Assembly (NCBI GenBank): GCA_036674765.1 | Contig: JARVKI010000001.1 | Location: 496,001 to 560,000, forward strand | Length of the DNA stretch: 64,000 bases | Origin: Seiridium cupressi | Lineage: Eukaryota; Ascomycota; Sordariomycetes; Amphisphaeriales; Sporocadaceae | Direction of reading: 5' to 3' | Part shown: one piece after another, positions 22,091 through 33,817 of the stretch | Layout: every line of letters begins with the position of its first letter | Position numbering within the stretch: position 1 is the stretch's first letter | Made by a program: the position numbers and the translations under genes | Notes under the pieces: model-generated | Told to the model about the DNA's origin: nothing | Seen by the model: the letters and a program-made list of their open reading frames with translations, nothing else | Databases searched by the model: none

Positions 22091-23219
22091 TGTAGAAGGC
22101 GAGAAGTCCGATATGCAGAAGGCCTTCATAAACGACCTTGGGAATGTCGGTCGGCTTGAAGTAGAGCGGTACCACGATCGGTGGCGGCGGTTAGGCGCAC
22201 TGGAGATATCGGGATTAACTAGCACTAGCTAGTTGGTTGCAGTAGGTTAGTGGATTGTGGGCCGAGTTTTAATGGCTATGATCGCTGAGCTCGCCCCCCC
22301 CCTGCTCAACTACAATCATATAGTCGCATGCCGGACAGGGATGAAGCCAAAAGTAGCAGTGGATTCACTATTACCCCGATTTACACAGGAACAACTCGCT
22401 TGTCAAGATGCAGTCCGATCAAGACTCTAGCTATGGGAGCGGGAGCTAATCACATTTCATTATTCGTGCTCGTCTGACCATCCTTTCTTTGCTCAACACT
22501 CTTGAAGTGGCCGAACCAGGAGAGGAGATGGTCTAGGGTGAGGACAGCGGCAAGCAGTCCGACGAGGTGGCGCCCTTGCATGCTACGTCAGTGAACACAA
22601 AGGAATTGTATGAGACAATACTAAGATATTTATTTGCGGCTATTCAGTAACATACAATTGAAGCGGCTCTATGAAGTTATCAGCCATGAGCACTCGGCTG
22701 AACACCGCATCAATTCACATACCCCATGACCCCGTGATTATCAAGTTGTTCCGTCGATCTCCTCCCTGCCACGCGAGGTGGATGTGACCAACCGTTCGCC
22801 GTGGACGTCTCTGGCGCCCACAAAGTCGCGCACCACCGCTCCCATACCTTCTCTATCTCCATAACTCTCGGGCGAGGGCTGATTTTGGTGGGGTGGAAGT
22901 GAAACCATAGGAGCTGTAGAATCTGGGTGCATTGCCCGATTGGTCTGCACCAGTAGACCAATCAGAAGCTGGATACTGTATTGCCGGACCAACCAAAAAG
23001 AGTCACCAGCTTCTACGCCGCAGCTGCACAGGATGCTCAAGCCTATTGGGAGCGCAGAAATGCAGCTGCCTCGGAGGCCAATGCACCTCTGTTGTTAACT
23101 GCTCATGGGCAACGAAATCGCTCGCACGTAACCTAGCTGTATATACGCTACACGGTCGCAACAAGTTGGGCGTTATTGTATCCCCAAACACCTCATCATC
23201 ATCACCATTATTAGCCAAT
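22091..23219. other. Divergent promoter region
   Basis: This 1.1-kb stretch lies between the F-box/WD40 gene (minus) and the PalI/SUR7-like gene (plus). Several open frames overlap here (for example 22741-23040 minus) without motifs. A C8 run lies near 22294-22302. A GATGATGATGAGG-type run precedes the start at 23220. Confidence 0.5.
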
Positions 23220-24096
23220 ATGATTGCGAGCAATGTTATCCGTCGCATTGTATCAGGGCTTCTAGCCATATGCATTGTTCTCTTGATCCTGCCTTTGGGC
23301 TTTGGCCCGTCGTCGCAAGTTCCCCTGGTCATCTTGAATGATCTCGGCATTAGTATTGCGGGTGGAGATCCTACTATACGCGTTGGAATATATGGTTATT
23401 GCGTGTCTATCGAACCCAGGTATGACTTGTGTGATTAGGTTCAGCCTAAATCTCAACCAGTTGACGATTACTAGTTCTGGTTTAGGAAGTACATGCTTCG
23501 ACCCCAAGTTCGGCTACGATGTCACGGCGCTGCAGTTCAATACACACGACGGTGTTGTCAAGTTTGGCATAGATGAAGCCATCGAAGGTACTACAAGTAG
23601 CTTTTCACAGCAGAACTCAAGATCGATCGCCATTCTGCAGCCCCTCATTCTCGCGCTGGACGTAATCGCAGTGTTGGTCTCGCTCCGCAGTTCGCGGGCA
23701 CTTTTCATCTCCCTCGCCACCTGTCTGGCTTTTGTTATGACCACAGCCACCATCAGTGTCGGCATGGCGTGGGTCTTCACTCTCAAGTTCAGCTTCTGGG
23801 CGGGGCCAGGAGGCGAGAATGCTTCACATCGCGGATCGGGTGCTTTAGGCCCGGCCATGTATGCGGGCATCGTCGCACTTTTCCTGCAACTCGTTGCTGT
23901 GCTCCTGAATATCGTCTTCTGTTGTATGCGCCGACGTGAGCAGCGAAGGCAGAAACACCAAGCTGGGAGCGAAAGTGTTACTAGTGGCAGCATTGGCGAA
24001 GAGAAGCCGAGAAATGAGTGGAAAGGTGATGATGAAAAGATGACCGTGTCCTCCCACAAGTCGACACAGTCACTTCCCTCTTACAAGAGTGGCTAG
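23220..24096 (+). CDS. PalI/Rim9-SUR7 family four-pass membrane protein
   Basis: This plasma-membrane protein is of the SUR7/PalI type, a family used in ambient-pH signalling or eisosome organisation. Exons are 23220-23419 and 23475-24096 (273 aa; 55-nt intron, phase 2, giving IEPSSGLGSTCF). Four membrane segments are visible: IVSGLLAICIVLLILPLGF, AILQPLILALDVIAVLVSL, ALFISLATCLAFVMTTATIS and a fourth around AMYAGIVALFLQLVAVLLNI. The first extracellular loop has GIYGYCVS and GSTCFDP, the paired Cys typical of the family. A basic, Ser-rich cytosolic tail ends LPSYKSG. The acceptor at 23474 was chosen by phase; the nearer TTTAG at 23485 would break the frame. Which paralogue it is cannot be settled. 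Confidence 0.82.
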
Positions 24097-24412
24097 GTCT
24101 ATTTCCATGTTTACCCTACCTCTCGGGTGTTGTCGAGGCTTCGTCAGACATATATGATGCGCTTGCTCGTCTTGAAATGACCCAATGTTGGGATAGAGCA
24201 CAAGGGAGTGCTGAAGAAAGTTCAAAGCCACGCTGAGATTATAGTCTGGAATATGCGAAATCTAGGGGTCATATTGAGTCAAACTTTACATAGTCCATGA
24301 AAAACCATTCCAATTCAGTCTATCAGAGCAGTCAAGTTGGCAGGAGCTTTCCTATGGAACCAGCGACAAGAACTCCAGCGTTGCCGGCACCCCGTAAGCT
24401 CAGTCCAACGTC
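24097..24412. other. Short convergent intergenic region
   Basis: This 316-bp spacer lies between the 3' ends of the PalI/SUR7-like gene (plus) and the next gene (minus). Nothing recognisable was found. Confidence 0.5.
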
Positions 24413-26316
24413 TCAAAGCCAACCAAACGTTCCGGGACCGGCTAGATGGATGGTACCGTCTTCGGTGTGGTGCCATATAATACCCTCCTGCATGTATCGT
24501 GAAACTAACTCTTGATGATCCATTGTCTCCCCCATCTTTGGGGTAATGCGCTGACGGCACATTTTCATGCAGACTGCCTGAGCTCCCCATCGACGAAGCA
24601 CCCGAGGGTCGCCTGACCAATCACCAACTACAGGAATGTGAACGCTGGCTAGCTCGAAGCCTTTGCGAGGATCTCTCTTGATTTCCACGCACATTTCGTC
24701 GTACAATTCTGCCAGTCGATCATTTCCGCTCAATCCGTCAATCTGCTTGGCGTAGAAAAAGTCCTTTGCTGCGTCCTCATAATAGGTCTTCCTCAAGATC
24801 CCGTACTGCCTCTTTGCATTTGCGTCGCTGATATCGGTTCGCATACGTTCATCCAACCACGTGGCCTTGTTCATGGAGGCAATCCCTCTTCGGAAATGGA
24901 TGAGGCGCCTCTGTGTATCCGTGATACCTTCAAACTCTAGAGCAGACCCGCCGGAGTTGATAGCATTATCAAGCAGATAAAACTCTATCTGCCCAAAAAC
25001 CCGCCCAGTTGCTTCTTTGCGCTTCTTTACCAAACGGTTTGTCGCTAGAAGAAAGCTATTGTGTAGCTCTATCTCGACTGCCATCATGCTGTTGCTCTGA
25101 GGAGAACCATAAGGCGCGCCAAGCTCTTTGCTTCTTCGATGAAGAAATTCTCTGTAGGCATCCGTACCTTGCCAATAGTACTTCATGGCATTGAGACAAT
25201 TGCCTGCCTTCAGACAATCATCACCCGACTTCTGGAGGCGGAGGAGTATTGACATGATCTCGAAGTCGGAACGAATTGAAGTTTTCATGATACTAGCGAG
25301 AAGCTCCCAACCTTCCTCAGTTGTGCAGACGGACGCCCGCTTGGCTCCACGTATCAGGGAGAGCGGCTCTAGGATCTCCTTCGTGCTAGGTCTGAGTGTC
25401 TTCAGATTAGCTCATGCCTAATAAAAATTTGCGAGAGTTCTATAATGGAGATTTTGGAATACAGAGGATCAGCAATGCGATCCATCAATCCTGTACAGAA
25501 ATGATTCAAGATGAATGAGTAGGTTTCCTTGACTTCATAGCTGGTGCGGCTAATTCCAAAGTCAAACATGATACCGAACGAAATAAGAAAAGAGGAAGTA
25601 AGAAATGGCCTTCAACTTACCCGGATGATTTCAAAGTACAGTCTGTGCCAGAGTTAGTCTCGATCCGGATGCCCTCCCATTCATTGACTTTGGCTGCCAA
25701 CATGTTGACGAAGAAGGCCCATTGTTTGGGCTGGTATGCGAAGAGGAGATGTGTTGTTTTGCGGGGTTTTTCGAGCAACGATTTGTGGCACAAATCCTTG
25801 CCCAAGTGAATCGTGAGCCTTGCGGATGATTTGAGTTGAGAAGCTAGCTCTGGTGGGTAGTTTCCGTACATGAAGTACGGCTGGGCGCGCAGGGGCTCCG
25901 GGTTAGAAGTGTTGCAGAGCACAGGCTTGACCGGCTCGTTGGGCTGGTTGTGAATGTGAACTTGAATCCAAGCATTTGTGTTGATGAGGGTTTCCCAGGC
26001 TTCGGCTCGGATCTGTCGGTTGACACCGAGCAGCACAATCCCCTCGAAATTCTTCTCCCAACGGGCTGGGTGGACCTTGTGCTCTGTGCTCTGGTCGACC
26101 GTGAGCAGGAAGCCATAAATCTTACCACGCAGTTCTCGTGACAGGTCAAGCAGTGTTGGATACACTAGATCAGAATATCGAAATTTGGGGCGTTCAAGGG
26201 CTACAGAGGCCACCCGGTTGCTAAGCTCATCCTTCGAGACTGGTCCAGGTTAGTAATTTTTTTTTCTTTTCTTTTTTTGCAAGAAAGGGGGGGCGGGTCC
26301 TAATACCATCCGCCAT
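24413..26316 (-). CDS. Conserved fungal protein, 2EXR/F-box-like N-terminus with helical C-terminus
   Basis: The function is unknown. Exons are 26316-26307, 26239-25621, 25549-25463 and 25391-24413 (564 aa). The first exon is only 10 nt (ATG GCG GAT G); the joined start reads MADVSKDELSNRVASV. The branch-site CTAAC before the first acceptor supports this. The N-terminal part has LLDLSRELRGKIYGFLLT, a helix like those opening fungal F-box-like/2EXR proteins, then GVNRQIRAEAWETL. The centre has RTSYEVKETYSFIL and ILEPLSLIRGAKRASV. The C-terminal half is helical, with a TPR-like LQKSGDDCLKAGNCLNAMKYY. Phases agree at every junction. This overall pattern is common among expanded, poorly characterised Pezizomycotina proteins. 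Confidence 0.75.
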
Positions 26317-27862
26317 CGTCGTTGTTCTTGATTTTGCGACCAGGGTGCAGTGAGATCCCGGAAGATGCCAATCGGTCAATACGTCGTAAAATGTGTAGAA
26401 GAAATCGCCGTGAGGGAAGGAGGAAAGAACTCAAATGTAGCAACGTCGGCCTCATATTCCTGTTGCCTAAGGCACGCACTACTCCGTTTGCTGTTAGGCA
26501 AAAAACATGCAGAGTCACGCCGGCCCACATCACTTTACAAACGCCGGGTCTCGCCATGAGCAAACAAGCCGATTTATTTTGCTTGGCAAAAGCCTGCAGG
26601 GAAATCGAGTCACAATTGCTGACGAGATGGCTGGATACCTGTATTGGACAGCAAATTCCACATTGCAAACGAATCGACCCTAGCCTGTTGTATCTGAGCT
26701 GTGAGGTCAACTGGAAGAAATTATTGTTCCATGAGACACGAAGACACTCTAAAATCATAAGATTACATAATTTTGATATATGTTGGATCACGATAAAGAC
26801 TGTGTTAGTAGACTGCGAGACGCATGTCTTGGTCTTGGACGTGGAAGAAAACGGAAGTCAAGTGAACGGGATGCATGTTTTGTCTTTGCCCCGTTTCCGT
26901 TCCCATCTAACAAACGAATTAAAGTGCCAGCAAAACCAGCCACAGCATTTGTATCGTTATTGAACTTGTGACAGGTACTCTTGCAGTAGACACAATTCAG
27001 AGTAATTCAGCAAACGGTAGAAAAAAAACCACTTTTCTCCCTGTAGTTGAAGCGGTGCATTAGAAAATTGGGCATCGGCATCTATGGTTTGTAGAAAGAA
27101 TTGAATTACTGGACTTGTCACCCTAATATCATGACCATCGTGATGATGATGATATGGAGTAGTACCGGCAACTCCCTTCCAGGGCCCTGGCACTAAATCT
27201 TTGGGAGGCGGCCAAGTCGTAGTCATGATTTCGGTAACGGCTTCGTCGTTTATAGCTTTCACTCAGACATTGGATCGGCACAAATAGAAGCTTGCGCAAG
27301 ATGAAGGCATTGGCTTTGGCAACTCCAGTCTGCACCATCAGTTCGCTTGATACGCTTGGTGTAACTCCGTTCCTATAACAAGACTACACACGATAACTGA
27401 TCTGAAATGTTTCCTGGTCATAGCGGACACTTCCTTTTGGGTCACGTTTGAGGCTAGATTTTCCTTACCAAATGCACCATCACGTTTGGTGTACGTCTTT
27501 GAGCACATTGTTCCGAGGTTGACATAAGATGATGGCGGAGGACACCTACGTCTGCCGAGACTGGCAGATACTTCAGGTCAACGTGTGTGTATATGCATCA
27601 GCGCTTCGCGATCTGCGTTCATGGTCATTGCAATTCACAGCCTCAGTCAACTACTCCTTCAGATCGGAGTAACGTTCTGGTCTCTTAGAACTTGTAACGC
27701 AAGATTTCCGTTACCAACGCTTTTCTTCTGCCCACGAGAAGAAAATATGACCACATTATTATCTTAGTCTTGTCTCGTAGTATCTATACCCGTGTCTTCG
27801 TCAATGCTTTTTGAAACGCTATTTGCTCCAAATGCAAACGCATTCATCTGCCTTCCCACTCT
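26317..27862. other. Gene-poor spacer
   Basis: No confident gene. A 213-codon frame at 26322-26963 (plus) starts at a TTG, not ATG, and shows no motif. A minus-strand frame at 26957-27262 has protein-like composition (WPPPKDLVPGPWKG, then a His run) but also lacks an ATG; it is listed separately as a possible relic. Confidence 0.45.
26957..27338 (-). other. Possible broken small gene, unrecognised
   Basis: A minus-strand ATG at 27338 opens a frame reading MVQTGVAKANAFILRKLLF. A second frame begins near 27262, runs to a stop at 26957, and contains WPPPKDLVPGPWKG and FLQTIDADAQFSNAPLQL. The two are offset by one base and I find no splice sites that would join them. This could be a frameshifted short gene or chance. 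No family is recognised. Confidence 0.25.
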
Positions 27863-30800
27863 CTACATGTACAAACTTGCAACAGCAGTAATGTCTCTCT
27901 TGATCATCTCCTGGGCTTCCTGCATCTTCTGATACAGGGCTGGATCACCAATGATTCTCGCCGCATTCTTGACTTCACGACAGGTTTCATCCAACCTAGT
28001 GATTGTCCTGACAATTGTACCCTCAAGAACGTCTGTCAAATCCGTTATGTTTCTGAAGCTCATGCCTCTGGCCCACTCGTATACCACCTCCACTAATCCA
28101 AATCTCGGCCGAACGACAAAATCGTTGCTCTCCTCAGAGGACTGGATAACCTGATGCAGAGTCTGCACCGAATTTACCTTCTCTGAGATATCAATGATGG
28201 TCTTGATACCTTGCTCCAGCTTGCCAGGCAGATTGGGAACCATGTCCGTCTTCTCCTGGAATACGAATGCGGAAAGGAGGGCTGCAATTTCGGCAGGCTC
28301 GTAGTCAGCGAGAACGTTGTCAAGGATAAGTTCGGTGAGAACAAGTTCGTCCGCGCTGTGGATTTCGCAGGCGACCTTGCCTTTGAGTTGGATTCGGGTA
28401 TCGTTGTCGATGAAGAAGAGGTCCTTAAGAACCTGGATACGCTGTTCGTAGTCGGGCAGAAGCTGCAGGTTCTGGTCGGCCATCGTAGCAAGTAAAGTTG
28501 AGATGTGCTCCTTGATCAACCATTGATCGTGGCACATTGCAAACTACTCAAGATTAGCGTGACTCAGTCGAATACACGGAGTTATTTGAGGACAGGCGGA
28601 GAAGGTTGACGTTACAAAAAGCAAAGGTGTCATCAAGATAGGGATTTCTAGGACAAGATATGAACTTACGTGCTTCAGGAAATTCTTGCACTGCACCGGC
28701 GCGGTGTCTACGGCCTTTCTGGCTTCTTCGTATCGCTTGCCGATTAGTTCCTGCAGTTGCATGCTCTTTATCTTGCTAAAGTCCATCTCGTCCCATATGT
28801 CGGACTCCCACGTTTTGCAGAGCTGCAAAAGACGTTCCTGTGCTTTTACCTGAGACTCTCCACCCTGAAAAACATCAGGCAATATGCCTTTAGTCACCGT
28901 TTTGGTGAGCCATTCCACATCGGTCAAAGCGATGTGGTTCGTTTTGAAGTTGACCCTTTTCTTGGGCTGAGGCAACGGTGTCAAGCGGGAGCGGAGAGCA
29001 GGTAAGAACGGCAAGAGATCTGTAGAGTCACGAGTCTCCCTCATCGTACGAATCTCGAAGACGTGTATCGTGGGCTGGCCGCCAGCTGTCTTGGTGCTCA
29101 CTCCATCGGACAGGAGGATGCCTGGTGTTCGGACGCCGTCCTTGCTAAAGACGACGAGCCGGCCCTGAGAGAACATCTTACGACCAATCGGAATAGCGAT
29201 CATGCCCTTGTGCAGTTCCTGAGTCAATTCCCTAAATTTCATTGAAGCGTCATGGCAGTCGTCCAAGGTCGGATCGCATACTTGACAGGGCTCACGCTTG
29301 ATCTTTGCCAAGTCAGCCTCCGCAATCTTGACACCCTTCTCGTGCTCAGGCAAGAGTTGCTGTGTCGCATGCTCGGAGAAACTGCGCTTAATCATCTCTT
29401 CGATTTTGAGGGCTTCGACGCGAAGCAGGTTTAATATCATGTTGTACGTGAGCCTAAATTGTGACTTCAGTTTGTTAGGCTGGCCCGTGATCATATTCTG
29501 CAAGTCAACAACTGGCGGCGCCTCATCTCCACCGCCAGGCGGTACAATGATAACTGTTCCAACAGTATCGAGACCACGACGGCCAGCTCTGCCCGCCATT
29601 TGAGTGTACTCTCCTGGGAGTAAGTTGCGGAACGAGTGCCCGTCATGTTTCCGGTATCCCGAAAATACGACGGTACGAGTTGGCAAGTTGAGCCCCATAG
29701 CAAATGTTTCCGTGGCAAAGAGCACTTTGACCAATGTCTGTGCAAACAGCAGTTCGACAAGCTCCTTCACAATTGGAAGTAAACCACCATGATGCACTGC
29801 AATACCCCTAGCCAGGAGCTCTCGTATACGAATGATTTGGGGCAAAGCTCGATCCTCAGGTCTCAGCCGCGCAACAGACTTCTCCACAATCATGTGTATA
29901 TGACTCTTCTCCTGAGCTGTACAAAAGTCCTGGTTGCTAAGGGCATCCGCATTCTCTTCACAGCGTTTCTTTGAAAACACAAATATGCAGGCTGGAAGCA
30001 AAGTCGACTTCTTCAGGTATTGAACCATGTGGACCCAGAGGTTCTTGTCCTGATTGAGTGAGCTAAACCCACCGGGGCGACCAGCTCTGCCCATATGACC
30101 TGGGGTGTGACTTGCTCGGGGAGGACCGCCGCGACCACGCCCTTGACTGTTGCCGCCTCGCCCTCCGCGTCCTTGCGGGCCACCACGTTGTGGACCACCC
30201 CTCTGGTTTCCACGTTGATTGGCCCCTCCCCTGGCTGCTGGTGCAGGAGCAGGGAGCGCTTCGTCCTTGCCTCTGAGTGCTTGGTCCGCTTCCTTCCAGC
30301 CATTCTCGACGAATTTCTTGTCTGCGTCGACAATTTTATGGATGTTCTTGCCAGCCCAAAGGTAGTGCTCTAGAGGGACAGGGCGTTTGGGTGTTGAGAT
30401 GACGTAAATGTCCTTCTGCTTGGTTCGACCCACCCATTGGGCGAATTCTTTGGTGTTTGGAACAGTCGCGGATAGCAGGATTAGAGATACATGCTCAGGC
30501 AGCATAATGATGACTTCTTCCCACACGACACCCCGTTCAAAATCGTTGACGTAGTGCACTTCATCAAATATGACAAATTCGACATCCCGGATTAGATCTG
30601 CTCCTCTGTAGAGCATACTCCGCAGAATTTCGGTAGTCATGATGAGACAGCTGGCTTCAGGATTGATCTGGACATCACCGGTCAAGATGCCTACTTCGTC
30701 GAAAGTTTCTCGGAAGTCTCGGAACTTCTGATTACTGAGGGCCTTGATGGGAGAAGTATAGATGGCTTTGGTCATATGTCGTGCTGCCAGGGCAATGGCG

Positions 30801-31828
30801 TACTCCGCAACCACAGTCTTTCCTGCTGAGGTATGGGCGGCCACGAATACCGAATCGCCACCCTCGAGGTGATAGATGGCCTCTTTCTGAAAATTGTCCA
30901 ACTCGAATGGCCACTCTCTTGCCATGTCTGGTACTAACTCTCTGAAGTTGGGTATGCCTCTGTTTATGTCGACCATGTGCGCCCATTCCTTGCCAGACCT
31001 TCTAGCACTTGACGCAGCAAGGGCACTATGTGGCTCCAGGGCTGGAAATTCGACAGGTAGCAAGGCATCAATATCCTCGCCATCTTCTTCGTCCACTTCT
31101 TCCTCCGCTGGCTGTGTGGTTGTACCATTGACTTCGTCGGCCTCGGGCGCCTCTTCCGGCTCTTGGTCAAGCTCAGCCTCGACTGCCTTCGCATCGGAAT
31201 CGTCCACCTTGGCCTTCTTCTTGCTGAAGTCGATGCCCCTCTCGAGCCCGGGTGCAATTTCTAATAAGCCACCCTCAGCACCGAGTTTAATCACGCGCTC
31301 AAGCTTGTTACCAGTACCATTTGGGACAGTGGCACCTGGTCTCAGCATATCTTCACTGGCGGCAATTGAATCAACACCCTCTAACCCGCCAGGCGCAAAG
31401 GGAAAGAACCCAGCTGCACCTCTTACGAAATCCGCGCGACTAGCGGGCTTGCGTGTCAGACTCGTGGAGTTCTTGGCCGTCGCACTATTTGCTGGCACCG
31501 TGACATTCTTGTATCCTGTGACTCTACCCTCCAGGCCTTGTCGCGTGAACCTCGTCACTGTCCTCGTCTGCGTTGGCGCTATGCGAAAGAGTTCGGTGAG
31601 ATCGGTCGGGCAGTCCCAGCGCTGCTGCAGTCGGTTGAGCCATTCTGTCGAGAATCTGTTTGAGGGGTTTAAAAAATCCTTTTCGAGCTGTGCTTTGAGC
31701 GCAGTGGGATCTTGCTTCATGCGCTTCCGTGGTCCTTGCTGGAAGAGGATGTCATCGATGTTGACGTCGGCGGCTGTGGAGGTGATATGAAGCTTCTCCA
31801 AAGCTTCAGCAAGGTCGGGAGATGCCAT
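27863..31828 (-). CDS. ski2: Ski2-type RNA helicase (Ski complex)
   Basis: This DExH-box helicase feeds RNA to the cytoplasmic exosome in 3'-to-5' mRNA decay. Exons are 31828-28670 and 28543-27863 (1279 aa; 126-nt intron, phase 0, joining FLKH-FAMCHDQW). The N-terminal Ski2 region includes FAPGGLEG. Motif I (AAHTSAGKT) lies near residue 335, motif II DEVH near 422, SATVPNTKEFA follows, and motif VI is QMAGRAGRRGLD near 743. The last 190 residues are a DSHCT domain (YEWARGMSF, TDVLEGTIVR, KNAARIIGD). A Gly/Arg-rich segment with repeated RGG lies around residues 530-570, inside the linker where Ski2 and Mtr4 differ. The closely related Mtr4 is the main alternative; the N-terminal Ski2 signature and DEVH box favour Ski2. 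Confidence 0.95.
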
Positions 31829-32347
31829 AATGGCTATCTCTAAGCGGCGCGGTCTATCTTGCGTGTTGTGAGAAGCTCTGGTGAGGTTGTAAGGTCATGA
31901 CGTGGGTGCTTTAGTCCTCGTTCTGGCGGTTGCAATATTGGTGGGGTGTGTGGATGTAATTGTATGCAGTGGACACCGATTCAGTGGTGGGGTCAGCTTA
32001 TGTGGACAACCCGCTGAACGGCCTTGTCTAACCCCCATATGGCCAATCTAGAAGCCCCTTCATGGGAAATTTACTTCACGATGCCAGACTTATATGGCCT
32101 GAGATTCACAGGCATACTGTCGAATTCTTGAGGGAACAACTTGGTCTTTTTCCAAAAACTACTGCTTGCATGCTAGTTACACCATTAACTTGCTGCTAGC
32201 CTGGTCACCCGACTGACACACGTTCTTGGTTTCCTTAGTAATTAAATATTCATGATCGTTACAATTGGTGAGCAAGTCAGAACCGAATGCACCGAACACA
32301 AAGCAATGGATCGGATGCTCCAAAGTTCAATGTTCCTAGCCAACATA
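31829..32347. other. Intergenic between ski2 and csm3
   Basis: This 519-bp stretch contains the ski2 promoter at its left end and the 3' end of csm3 at its right. No gene, TATA box or repeat is evident. Confidence 0.5.
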
Positions 32348-33493
32348 TTACCATAGACCATCCATCTCAGCCATAGCCTCCTCTTCGTCAGCATCAGCAT
32401 CAACACCTGTAGTCGAAAGAGAAGCGCCATTATTTTTACTTGCGCCCGGATGGATGCTTGAGGCTGGAATGGGTCCTCGAGTTTCTGCCTCGGCTTCAGC
32501 CATCAAAGCGTCTAGGTCGTCTTCCTCAGCATCTTGTGCTTGGGTTTGTGGTTTGGATGTGGTAGATTTTGAGGGAACTGAAGTAGCCTCCGCCTCTGCC
32601 ATGATCGCATCGAGATCATCGTCTTCGGGTGCGACCGGCCGTGATATCGGCTTTGGTTGAGGCTGACCATTTCCGAATATCGACACCGGTGCTGCTCTTT
32701 GTGCTTCCTCCTCAGCCATAAGAGCATCCAGATCCTCCTTGTCATCAGGTGCGCCACCACTTTGAGTTGTTGCTGCTTCTGTCCCCGGGATGATGTTTCG
32801 GGACGCCCTTGGCGTGGCGTCGTATAGGTCATCGTCCCCGAATAAGTCATCGATCGAGGGAGTCTTTGGCCTTTCGCTTTGTCTGCCACTATTCTGAAAG
32901 ATGGGGGCTACTCGAGCCGGAAATCGGCGAGCTTCCCTGCCTTCTTCCTCGCCATGCAAATCGGCATCGTCATCCTCATCCACGGAATTCTTGGGCTTCC
33001 CTTCATTGATCCAATCCATCCGCGCTATGCGCATGGATCTTGTATGGCCGGCCTTTTCAACCATACCCAACGCATCCAAGAACTTGGCCTTTGGGTACAA
33101 ATCATCTAGCCAGAGCTGGTAGAACGAAAGGAGACGAGCTGTGTCTGAGAACTGCGAATATGTCGTGAGTCAATGGAACTAATTATGATTGCCAGTTGCA
33201 CTAACCTCGTGACCCTTGCCTTTGAACTTGAGATCACCGGCTCTCCTGCGTAGTTTAGGTATGCCCTTGTCGGATAAAAGTTTCTTGTCATCAAGCTTTA
33301 CCCTTGGCACTCTGGGCTTCTTTGATACGGCGACTGCTTCGTCAATTCCCAGCCCAGAGGCGTCTTTCCGTTTCTTGGATTGTGCGTCTGATTTGTTGGC
33401 GTTCTCGTCGCCTGACTCTGCAAAGGGGTCTACACCAAAGTCGTCTACACCATAATTATCCAAGTCATCGTTGACAGCTGCGCCGGTGGCCAT
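32348..33493 (-). CDS. csm3: Replication fork protection factor Csm3/Swi3
   Basis: This is the fork-protection subunit that partners Tof1/Swi1 and stabilises stalled replication forks in the nucleus. Exons are 33493-33206 and 33151-32348 (363 aa; 54-nt intron, phase 0). The start is MATGAAVNDDLDNYG; a longer in-frame Met is at 33553. The diagnostic Swi3 domain runs across the intron: RVKLDDKKLLSDKGIPKL, RRRAGDLKFKGKGHE then FSDTARLLSFYQLWLDDL, YPKAKFLDALGMVEKAGH, then RMDWINEGKP. The acidic C-terminal tail repeats D-L-D-A-(L/I)-M-A-E three times, then ends AMAEMDGLW. It is divergent from the complex I subunit gene, with 324 bp between the start codons. Confidence 0.94.
32372..32762 (-). repeat. 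Repeated DLDALMAE motif in the Csm3 tail
   Basis: The coding sequence holds three near-identical acidic units (EDLDALMAEEEA, DDLDAIMAEAEA, DDLDALMAEAEA) and a degenerate final one. They are separated by Pro/Ser/Thr-rich spacers of unequal length, so this is a dispersed motif array and not a strict tandem. Such short acidic-hydrophobic units often bind partner proteins; that role is inferred. Confidence 0.75.
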
Positions 33494-33817
33494 TTTGAGT
33501 TTCCGAGTTGAAAATGAGATCGAAAATGTAGAAACGCTGGGCTTTGACTTCAAACCTGCTTGTATTGAATGTCGAATGCCAGACGACGCGTCTGGGCCGT
33601 ATCGAAGCGCGTCTCAATTAACCTCCGAAGGGCCGTAGCGTCGCCCCACCAAGAGCAAGGGCCCTCAGGACCAAAGCAGCATGAATCAGCCGATGTTGAG
33701 CCGCTTACCTCAGCGTCCAATTGGGACTTCGCGATTTCAAGCTTCAAGGTCAACCTCGATCGGGATCAAGAGCTCGATAGCTCAATCATAGTGGACAGCT
33801 CAATTGGGTCCGCCAAC
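33494..33817. promoter_or_regulatory. Divergent promoter of csm3 and the complex I subunit gene
   Basis: Only 324 bp separate the two start codons on opposite strands, so both promoters and 5' leaders must lie here. I see no TATA box. CCTCGATCGGGATCAAGAGC near 33751-33770 is a local inverted-repeat-like stretch of unknown meaning. Confidence 0.5.

Noticed and set aside
23481..23485. TTTAG as acceptor for the PalI/SUR7-like intron
   Set aside because: It would break the reading frame; the CTAG ending at 23474 keeps phase.
26322..26963. 213-codon plus-strand frame
   Set aside because: It starts at TTG, has no family resemblance and no splice partners.
30894..31790. 298-codon open frame on the plus strand
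   Set aside because: It lies entirely antisense to the N-terminal part of ski2, which has strong motifs; Ser-rich shadow of an Asp/Glu/Ala-rich coding strand.
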